A stretch of DNA of 64,000 bases, from the NCBI GenBank assembly GCA_009839505.1, contig VXPO01000178.1, forward strand, positions 8,654 to 72,653, given 5' to 3'. The position numbers and the translations under genes were made by a program. The first letter of the stretch is position 1, and every line of letters starts with the position of its first letter. The notes under the pieces are model-generated. The model was not told the DNA's origin. It saw only the letters and a list, made by a program, of their open reading frames with translations, and did not search any database. The stretch is from Gammaproteobacteria bacterium. GTDB lineage: Bacteria; Pseudomonadota; Gammaproteobacteria; Pseudomonadales; Azotimanducaceae. This document shows positions 58,249 through 64,000 of the stretch, piece after piece.

Positions 58249-59625
58249 GTGAACCGCATGGACGACGGTTCGAAGCCGGCCAACGCCACCTTCACCGAGG
58301 GCGACCTGTCCCGTCACCTCATGCGGCTCTCGGGCTACATGATCCTCGGCTTCGTGGCGATGACGCTGGCGAGCTTCGTAGAGATCTTCTATCTCGGGCG
58401 GGTCGGGACAGAAGCCATCGCGGCGGTGACGTTCGCCTTTCCCGTGCTCATGGTGATCGGCGCAGCGACGCGCGGCATCGGAGTCGGCATCGGTGCGGTG
58501 CTGGCACGGGCCATCGGAGCGGGCGACCGGGAGCGCGCGGCCTTCCTCACGACGCACGGCCTGCTCCTGGTGCTGATGTTCAACATCGCCTGCTCGGTGC
58601 TCCTCATCGTCTTTGCACGTCCGTTGTTCCATCTACTCGGTGCTCGCGACGCCGTGCTCGACCTCGTTGTCGCCTACATCCGCATCTCGGCCATCGGCTA
58701 CCCGCTGTTCGGATTGTCCATGGTCGGCACCGGCCTGATGCGTGCCATCGGCGACCCGGTGTATCCAGGCATCGTGATCACCGCCGGGTCGGTACTGCAG
58801 GTGCTGATCGGACCCTTCCTGATCTTCGGCTGGCTGGGACTGCCCGCGCTCGGCGTGGAGGGGGCGGCGTGGTCGTTCGTGGTCGCACGGTCGGCGTCGT
58901 TCCTCATCGGCGTGTACTGGTTCTGCTTCAGGGAACGCATGATCCGAACCTCGCTGGTCCGGTTCGGGACGTCTGCGCGGGAGATCCTGCACGTCGGCCT
59001 GCCCGCCATGACCAGCAACGTCATCGAACCGCTGGCAGCGGCCGTCGTGACGAGACTGTTGGCGCCGATGGGTGCAGCCGTCGTCGCCGGTTTCGGTGTC
59101 GGCTCGCGGATCGAGTCCATCGTGTTCATGGTGGTGATCGGTATCGCCACCAACGCGGCCCCACTCGTCGGCCAGAACTGGGGCGCCCGACGCTTCGACC
59201 GCGTCAACGAGGCGCTACGCCTGTGCTACCGCTACTGCCTCCTCTGGGGCGTCATCGCGGCCGTCATCATGTGGGCCGGCGGCGAGTTCTTCGTGACACT
59301 CATCCGGGACGACGCCGAGGTCGTCGCCACCGCGACCAGCTACCTCTACATCATCCCCATTACCATCGGCTTCGCGGGCATGTTCAACACCGCCAACGGC
59401 GCCTTCAACGCACTGTCGAAGCCCCTGCCCCCGCTGGTGCTTTCACTGTTGCGGCTGCTGGTGTTCTACATCCCGTTGGCGCTCGTGGCCCGGCACTGGT
59501 TCGGCTACGTCGGAATCTTCGCGGCGGCGGCGTTCACCAACGTCGTCCTCGGCGTGTGGGGACGCGAGTGGAACCGGCGCACGGTGATCCGGCAGCGGCG
59601 CCGATTGGTCGGCGCGGTGGGGTGA
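58249..59625 (+). CDS. MATE family efflux transporter
   Basis: The 458-residue protein has 12 membrane helices and MATE features: FVEIFYLGRVGTEAIAAVTF, ATRGIGVGIGAVLARAIGAG, and the second-half counterpart FMVVIGIATNAAPLVGQNWG. MATE proteins export organic cations or drugs using H+ or Na+ gradients. The GTG start is 7 bases after paralogue 2 stops; an ATG lies 9 bases further. It is probably in the same operon as the paralogue pair. Confidence 0.92.
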   Translation: MNRMDDGSKPANATFTEGDLSRHLMRLSGYMILGFVAMTLASFVEIFYLGRVGTEAIAAVTFAFPVLMVIGAATRGIGVGIGAVLARAIGAGDRERAAFLTTHGLLLVLMFNIACSVLLIVFARPLFHLLGARDAVLDLVVAYIRISAIGYPLFGLSMVGTGLMRAIGDPVYPGIVITAGSVLQVLIGPFLIFGWLGLPALGVEGAAWSFVVARSASFLIGVYWFCFRERMIRTSLVRFGTSAREILHVGLPAMTSNVIEPLAAAVVTRLLAPMGAAVVAGFGVGSRIESIVFMVVIGIATNAAPLVGQNWGARRFDRVNEALRLCYRYCLLWGVIAAVIMWAGGEFFVTLIRDDAEVVATATSYLYIIPITIGFAGMFNTANGAFNALSKPLPPLVLSLLRLLVFYIPLALVARHWFGYVGIFAAAAFTNVVLGVWGREWNRRTVIRQRRRLVGAVG

Positions 59626-59629
59626 CGAT

Positions 59630-59752
59630 ATGCAGGAAGCCGTGTATACGGCCTCGCTCAACAACCGACGCTTGGAAGTGGCCTACCGCGGCGCCAGCTT
59701 GCGCGAGGAGTTCGCCGACCAGGCGCGCCAGCTGGGTAACATCTACACGTAG
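59630..59752 (+). CDS. Possible 40-residue small protein
   Basis: A short frame from ATG 59630 to TAG 59752 reads MQEAVYTASLNNRRLEVAYR and then GASLREEFADQARQLGNIYT. Codon use is like the neighbours and it lies between two same-strand genes, 4 bases after the MATE stop. No family is recognised. It may be a real small protein or a remnant. Confidence 0.3.
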   Translation: MQEAVYTASLNNRRLEVAYRGASLREEFADQARQLGNIYT

Positions 59753-59773
59753 CGTTTAACCAAGGAATCCTCG

Positions 59774-61378
59774 ATGACGGCACGGGCGGAACGGCGCAGT
59801 TTCTGGACGTGGGGCTACGTCTCGGACGAGCCGAACGACGCGCAACGCCAGGACGCAGCAAGACGCTTGGCGGGCCGCATCGGCGAACACGTGGAGCCGC
59901 CGCCGGTGCCCGCGATCGACGAGATTCCGCTGCCGCCGTCTCGGCTCGAGGTTCCGGAACGGCTGGCGCCTTGGGTGTCGACCGCGACCGCGGAGCGCAT
60001 CACGCACACCTACGGGGGACATTCGCTGGAATTGCTTAAGGCTCTGCGCGGCGAGTTCGATCACCCGCCGGACGCGGTCGCGCACCCAAGAGACGAGGAT
60101 GAGCTCGAGGCGACCCTTGACTGGTGCGACCGCGGAGGCTTCGCGGCGATTCCCTACGGCGGCGGTACCTCGGTGGTTTGGGGGGTGAACGTCCCGCCCG
60201 ACGCGAATGCCGCGGTAACCATCGATCTGGACAGTCTGAATGCCGTCCTGGAAGTCGACGAAGTCTCGCGCGCGGCGCGCATTCAGGCCGGCATCCTCGG
60301 GCCCGATCTGGAGGCCGCGCTGAAGCCCCGGGGCCTGACGCTGCGACATTTCCCGCAGAGCTTTCCCTGGTCCACCGTCGGCGGCTGGGTCGCGACCCGT
60401 TCCGGTGGTCACTACGCCACCAATCACACCCATATCGACGATTTCGTCGAGTCCACGCGGATGCTGACGCCAAGAGGCTGGTTCGAGTCGCGGCGTCTGC
60501 CGGGAAGCGGCGCGGGGCCGAGTCCCGACCGCCTCGTGCTGGGCTCGGAAGGCACGCTCGGGATCATTACGGAGTGTTGGCTGCGTCTGCAGAAGCGCCC
60601 GGTGTTCCGCGCCACGGCCGGCGTTCGGTTCCCGTCTTGGCAGGGCGGTTGCGACGCCGTGCGGGAGATCGCCCAGGCCAAGCTGTGGCCGGCCAACCTG
60701 CGGATCCTCGACCCGGCGGAAGCCGAGTTCTCGGCAGGTCTGTCGGACGAGTACGCCCTGCTCATCATCGGCTTCGAGTCGAGCGAGATTCCGCAAGGCG
60801 CGAACATCCACGCCGCGGTGGACATTGCCCGAGCTCACGGCGGCGAGGTCGACGACGACGCGATCCTGGTAGACGACGGCTCGGGCTCGCCCACCGGCCG
60901 CCGCGGCGCGGTGGGAGCTTGGCGCAATGCGTTCATCGGCGTGAACGCGGGACTGACCGCCGGGCTCGGGCTGCTCGCAGATACCTTCGAGACCGCCATC
61001 ACCTGGGACCGCTGGCCGGATTTCGATGCCGAGGTTCGTGAACGGGTGGGAAGGGCGCTACGTGAAGCCGTGCGCGGCGCACGACTGTCCTGCCGTTTCA
61101 CCCATGTCTATCCGGACGGCCCGGCGCCGTACTACAGCTTCAGCGGCATCGTGCCGCGCGGCGCGGAATCGGAGCGCTGGCGGGTCGTCAAGCAGGCGGC
61201 GACGGAAGCCGTGGTAGCCGCCGGCGGCACGGTCACCCATCACCACGCCGTGGGCCGCATGCACCGCGACGGTTGGGATCTGCAGCGTCCGGGCCCGTTC
61301 GCCGATTTGTGGCGGGCGGCCAAGCGCAGTGTTGATCCGAATGGAATCCTGAATCCAGGGGTTCTGATCGATCCCTGA
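59774..61378 (+). CDS. FAD-binding oxidase, alkyl-DHAP synthase-like
   Basis: The 534-residue flavoprotein has the FAD_binding_4 (VAO/PCMH) fold: AIPYGGGTSVVWG, RHFPQSFPWSTVGGWVATRS with GGHYATNHTHIDD, LVLGSEGTLGIITE, and a C-terminal HHHAVGR (about 489). The pattern, including the histidine triplet, resembles alkyldihydroxyacetonephosphate synthase, which makes ether lipids. D-lactate-dehydrogenase-like activity is the alternative. The end of the gene shares an 85%-identical 60-bp duplication with DNA at 61566-61625. Confidence 0.88.
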   Translation: MTARAERRSFWTWGYVSDEPNDAQRQDAARRLAGRIGEHVEPPPVPAIDEIPLPPSRLEVPERLAPWVSTATAERITHTYGGHSLELLKALRGEFDHPPDAVAHPRDEDELEATLDWCDRGGFAAIPYGGGTSVVWGVNVPPDANAAVTIDLDSLNAVLEVDEVSRAARIQAGILGPDLEAALKPRGLTLRHFPQSFPWSTVGGWVATRSGGHYATNHTHIDDFVESTRMLTPRGWFESRRLPGSGAGPSPDRLVLGSEGTLGIITECWLRLQKRPVFRATAGVRFPSWQGGCDAVREIAQAKLWPANLRILDPAEAEFSAGLSDEYALLIIGFESSEIPQGANIHAAVDIARAHGGEVDDDAILVDDGSGSPTGRRGAVGAWRNAFIGVNAGLTAGLGLLADTFETAITWDRWPDFDAEVRERVGRALREAVRGARLSCRFTHVYPDGPAPYYSFSGIVPRGAESERWRVVKQAATEAVVAAGGTVTHHHAVGRMHRDGWDLQRPGPFADLWRAAKRSVDPNGILNPGVLIDP

Positions 61379-61625
61379 CCGACCAAGTGGCCGACAACTG
61401 CGTGAGCTTGGCCAGGATGGATGGACGGGATTGAAATGAACGGTCATCCCGACTTTCGAGTGGAAGTCGACTCCAGCAACCGGTGTGCTTCGGGTGACTA
61501 CGCACTCCGAGGCTTGCAGGTTCACGACGACCGTCTGACGTATTTGACGACACGGTTATAGCCGTGAACCCAGGGGTGCTGATCGATCCCTGACCGACGA
61601 AGCGGTCTACATCTGCGTCAGCGTG
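61351..61625. repeat. 60-bp imperfect direct duplication, 215 bp apart
   Basis: 61351-61410 and 61566-61625 match at about 51 of 60 bases; the best part is CTGATCGATCCCTGACCGAC. The first copy covers the 3' end of the AGPS-like gene, the second the 3' end of the convergent TonB-domain gene. The DNA between holds a short relic frame. This looks like a tandem duplication or an insertion with flanking repeats. Confidence 0.7.
61436..61561 (+). pseudogene. C-terminal relic of the two-cysteine paralogue family
   Basis: A 41-codon frame reads DFRVEVDSSNRCASGDYALR and then GLQVHDDRLTYLTTRL. The pattern C-x4-5-A-L/I-L..L-x-V-x-D-x-RLTY matches the last ~35 residues of the proteins at 55427 and 56874, with the cysteine in the same place. 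Upstream sequence for the rest of such a protein is absent. It suggests a third, deleted member of the family. Confidence 0.5.
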
Positions 61626-62704
61626 AAGGTCGTTCCGGGGTTACCCACGAGCTGCAGGTGGCAGCGGTTATCCTTGTCCGCGACCCTGTATTTGATGCCG
61701 GGCTCGAATCGGAAAAAGACAAAGTCGGTTCGGCAGCGGAGCTTGATCTCCGCGATGTGGCCCTCGACGTCCTGTATGAGGAATTCGTCTTTGAACAGGT
61801 TGTAGCTCCACGACGCGCGATCACCGAAGTCTCCTGGCACGGCGTAGGCACGACCATCCGCGCGGAGTGATTCGAGTCTCTCGACCACGCGTTCCAATGC
61901 CGCCAACACCGGCTCCTCCAACTCGAGCCCTCGCAGCAGGTAGTACGTATGGATGGCCCTTTCGTAGTCATGTGTCTCGACCAGCAGCTTGAACCGCACC
62001 CGTTGGCAGTTTGTGAACAGCTCTTGCGGGAGGTGCTTCTCGGCGAATTCGTGCGCCACCGCGCGGTCCAGCGCACGCAGCTGCTGATGCTTGTCGCCCC
62101 ATTTAGCGTAGTAGTTGAATTTCGCGACATGCAGATAGGCGTCCTCGTAGAGACTGAGCCTGGTGTGGAATTCGAGCGATGCCAGCCTTTTCTCGGCTTT
62201 TTCGCGGTCACCCTCCCCGATGGCGCGCATCACGGCCCTGTGGGCCCTGACGAACCATTCGCCAGCGCCTTTCGGTCCTCCTTGGAGGATGAAGACGTAC
62301 TGCATTGAGTGCCCGGCATCCGCGGGTTCGCCGTCGACCCGTGCGGCTTCGAAAGTCGACTTCTCCAAAGCACGGACGGCGGCACCTTCGAACCGCCAGT
62401 CGCCCATGGATTCCGATACCGCGATCTCGTAGGGCTTGCCCTTGGGGTCGACCATGAAGTCCAGGCGAACCCAGCCCTCCTTGCCCTCGCCGAGCAGTTG
62501 GACGGGGTAGACCGGGTTAGCCCGCTCCTTGCTCCAGGGAGGCGAGTACAGGTCCAGAGCGACGCTCTCGACCGGGGCCTGAGCGGCGTCTTCCGTCGCG
62601 GTCTCGGACGCTTGGACGTCGGCGCCGTTCAAGGCGATGCCGAGGGTGACAGGGAAACCGACCACGCATTGCCAGGATCGCACTGGATTGAGCAACGGGT
62701 GCAC
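61607..62704 (-). CDS. Secreted TonB C-terminal-domain protein
   Basis: The 365-residue precursor starts with a signal-like segment (CVVGFPVTLGIALNGADVQA) and carries a TonB C-terminal domain at residues ~60-140 (PVYPVQLLGEGKEGWVRLDF, then GDWRFEGAAVRALEKSTFEAA). The remaining ~220 residues are mostly helical and not recognised. It lacks the proline-rich linker of true TonB, so energy transfer to receptors is uncertain. The GTG at 62704 is used; a later in-frame GTG is possible. Confidence 0.78.
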   Translation of the reverse strand: MHPLLNPVRSWQCVVGFPVTLGIALNGADVQASETATEDAAQAPVESVALDLYSPPWSKERANPVYPVQLLGEGKEGWVRLDFMVDPKGKPYEIAVSESMGDWRFEGAAVRALEKSTFEAARVDGEPADAGHSMQYVFILQGGPKGAGEWFVRAHRAVMRAIGEGDREKAEKRLASLEFHTRLSLYEDAYLHVAKFNYYAKWGDKHQQLRALDRAVAHEFAEKHLPQELFTNCQRVRFKLLVETHDYERAIHTYYLLRGLELEEPVLAALERVVERLESLRADGRAYAVPGDFGDRASWSYNLFKDEFLIQDVEGHIAEIKLRCRTDFVFFRFEPGIKYRVADKDNRCHLQLVGNPGTTFTLTQM

Positions 62705-62716
62705 CCCTGGTGAGGG

Positions 62717-63823
62717 CTACAGCAGCCGAGGCTCGATTATAGCCAATTCCACCGATGTCTCGACGACGGCTCGGATCGTGTCCTCCACCGGCCGTATGGT
62801 CGCGCCGAGGACTTCCTTCGCCTTCTTGCAGTCGTTGACCTTGTCGGACTGCAACGTGATCGGGTCGCCCCGGCTGGTCACTGTGGCCGGTTCGCCGAGG
62901 GCGAAGGACGGGAAGTACTCGTGGATGATGCCGGCGAGTTCCGTGCCGAAACGGATCGCCGAGCGGCCACCGGTGCCGTGCATGACGTAGCGCGGGCCAC
63001 CGTGCGTCGCCCTGTGGTCGACGTCTGACTCTGCTGCCAGGCGGTGGGCCTTGACGAGATCGCGCACGTCGATGATGTTGTAGTACATGTCGTAGCGCGA
63101 CGGCCAGGTGGGTTCGAGTCCCCCGGCCAGGCGGCCGATCTGCTCGATCCACTGGCCGACCTGGGCCTTGAACAGAATCGGACCGCAGATCATTGCCGGG
63201 TTCATGGTGATCGCATCCCATCCGTCGCCGCTCTCGTCGGCGGCGCGGTTGATGAGATGCTCCGTGTCCACCTTGCTGCGGGCGTACGCATTGCGTGGAC
63301 CCTGCCAGTGTTCGGGATCGACGCCGTCGGATGCCCAGTCGGTTTCCGTCCACTCGTACCCCTTCGGCATGGTCGCGCCCCTTGCGCCGGAGACTGCGGC
63401 CATGGAGCTCGTGTAAACGAGCCTCTTGACGCTGCCGCTGGCGTTGATGGCGTCGATGACGTTCTGGGTGCCCGTCATGCCGCCGTCGTAGACATCCTGC
63501 GATACGTCGCCGCTGCCGAGGGGCTGGGATTTGCCGTCCGCCGAGTTGCCGAGCACGGCCGCGACGTGGAAGACACCGGCACAATCCTTGAACGCGTCGT
63601 CGTACGAGCCGGGCGTGAACAGGTCGCAGCCGTCGACGATCTCGACCCGGGGCAGGCGGTTCAAGTAGTCCACGCAGTCCTTGCCGCGCCAGGAACTGGC
63701 GTCGCGGATGCAGGCGCGGACGGCGTAGCCGTGGATGGCGAGTTCGCGGACCATGTGGCCGCCGGTGAAGCCGGAGCAGCCGGTGACTGCGACGGGACCG
63801 TCGTTGGGGGAGATTGCCGACAT
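62717..63823 (-). CDS. NAD-dependent epimerase/dehydratase (extended SDR)
   Basis: The 368-residue protein has the extended-SDR pattern: VAVTGCSGFTGGHMVRELAI for NAD(P), GVFHVAAVLGN, the serine in LVYTSSMAAVSG and the catalytic YARSK. It most resembles dihydroflavonol-reductase/cinnamoyl-CoA-reductase-like enzymes. It is 12 bases before the TonB-domain gene on the same strand and 2 bases after the partial gene at the window end, so all three may be one operon. Confidence 0.9.
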   Translation of the reverse strand: MSAISPNDGPVAVTGCSGFTGGHMVRELAIHGYAVRACIRDASSWRGKDCVDYLNRLPRVEIVDGCDLFTPGSYDDAFKDCAGVFHVAAVLGNSADGKSQPLGSGDVSQDVYDGGMTGTQNVIDAINASGSVKRLVYTSSMAAVSGARGATMPKGYEWTETDWASDGVDPEHWQGPRNAYARSKVDTEHLINRAADESGDGWDAITMNPAMICGPILFKAQVGQWIEQIGRLAGGLEPTWPSRYDMYYNIIDVRDLVKAHRLAAESDVDHRATHGGPRYVMHGTGGRSAIRFGTELAGIIHEYFPSFALGEPATVTSRGDPITLQSDKVNDCKKAKEVLGATIRPVEDTIRAVVETSVELAIIEPRLL

Positions 63824-63825
63824 AT

Positions 63826-64000
63826 TCAGTTCCTGTGTTCTGCGGCCAGCCTGGCCGTGGGATGTACGACGATGCCGTCCTTCAAGACATCGACCGGATC
63901 GCGTCCGTCGACGCCCAGGCCGAATCGGTGGTAGCCGAGCAGGCGCTGGAGTTTCTCCGGCAGCTCGAGCACGACCTCGCGGGGTACGGACAGCAGTTGG
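63826..64000 (-). CDS. C-terminal part of a gene cut by the window end, possibly PhyH
   Basis: The last 57 codons of a minus-strand gene are visible: SVPREVVLELPEKLQRLLGY, HRFGLGVDGRDPVDVL, ending LAAEHRN. The LPEKLQRLLGY..GVDGRDP pattern recalls the C-terminus of several PhyH-family oxygenases, but the catalytic part is outside the window. Its stop lies 2 bases before the epimerase start, so the two are probably co-transcribed. Confidence 0.6.
   Translation of the reverse strand, partial: QLLSVPREVVLELPEKLQRLLGYHRFGLGVDGRDPVDVLKDGIVVHPTARLAAEHRN

Noticed and set aside
63100..63130. GGTTCGAGTCC-like motif suggesting a tRNA T-arm
   Set aside because: It lies inside the epimerase coding sequence and no acceptor, D or anticodon stem can be drawn around it.

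Overview
The window is GC-rich, densely coded DNA from a Gram-negative bacterium, most likely an uncultured gammaproteobacterium of marine or host-associated habit. This is inferred from gene content: a DNA polymerase II, a Yej-type peptide permease, a TonB-type domain, a cytochrome c', and many phytanoyl-CoA-dioxygenase-like (PhyH) oxygenases and sulfatases. Nothing in the window fixes the taxonomy. No rRNA, tRNA or CRISPR array was found. The first ~100 bases are a G/C homopolymer run that looks like an assembly edge.

Layout. 0.1-6.6 kb: a PhyH enzyme, the ribosome-associated pair rsgA/arfB, and a minus-strand operon (PEP-mutase/isocitrate-lyase-like enzyme, PhyH, Eis-like acetyltransferase, metallophosphoesterase). 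6.8-16.2 kb: a serine hydrolase/HpcH aldolase pair, an acetyltransferase plus membrane protein, a PhyH-HEAT-repeat fusion, YbjQ, a CDP-alcohol phosphatidyltransferase with a lipoprotein, and a BtrH-like protein with an NAD(P)-binding protein. 16.2-24.7 kb: a 25-bp-period repeat array, yejBE without yejA/yejF, a decayed vapBC module, an amidohydrolase, a membrane-anchored trypsin-like protease, SDRs, and a HepT/MntA toxin-antitoxin pair coupled to another PhyH gene. 24.7-28.3 kb: polB and a flavin monooxygenase. 28.3-32.7 kb: an eroded accessory stretch (TSP3 fragment, about 1 kb without genes, an AmpG-like permease, a transposase relic). 32.7-48.7 kb: a DUF5916-type outer-membrane protein, aldo/keto reductase, DM13 protein, HAD phosphatase, TPR protein, GH51 arabinofuranosidase, a secreted beta-helix/ankyrin protein, an amber-interrupted hydrolase, an ASCH protein, a FadJ-like beta-oxidation enzyme, cupin and cytochrome b561 genes and a PIN-domain remnant. 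48.7-64 kb: two sulfatases around a TetR regulator, a haloalkane dehalogenase, a DJ-1 protein, cytochrome c', tandem paralogues of an unrecognised membrane-anchored family, a MATE exporter, an AGPS-like flavoenzyme, a TonB-domain protein and an epimerase.

The metabolic theme is oxidation and hydrolysis of small organic and sulfated compounds (PhyH, FMO, SDR, amidohydrolase, dehalogenase, sulfatase, GH51, beta-oxidation). The non-coding DNA carries several distinct families of short palindromic repeats. The strongest candidates for undescribed biology are a structured repeat family with CTAG ends and a shared inner loop, a 25-bp-period direct-plus-inverted array, the tandem two-cysteine paralogues with a third C-terminal relic, the PhyH-HEAT fusion, and the HepT/MntA-PhyH operon.
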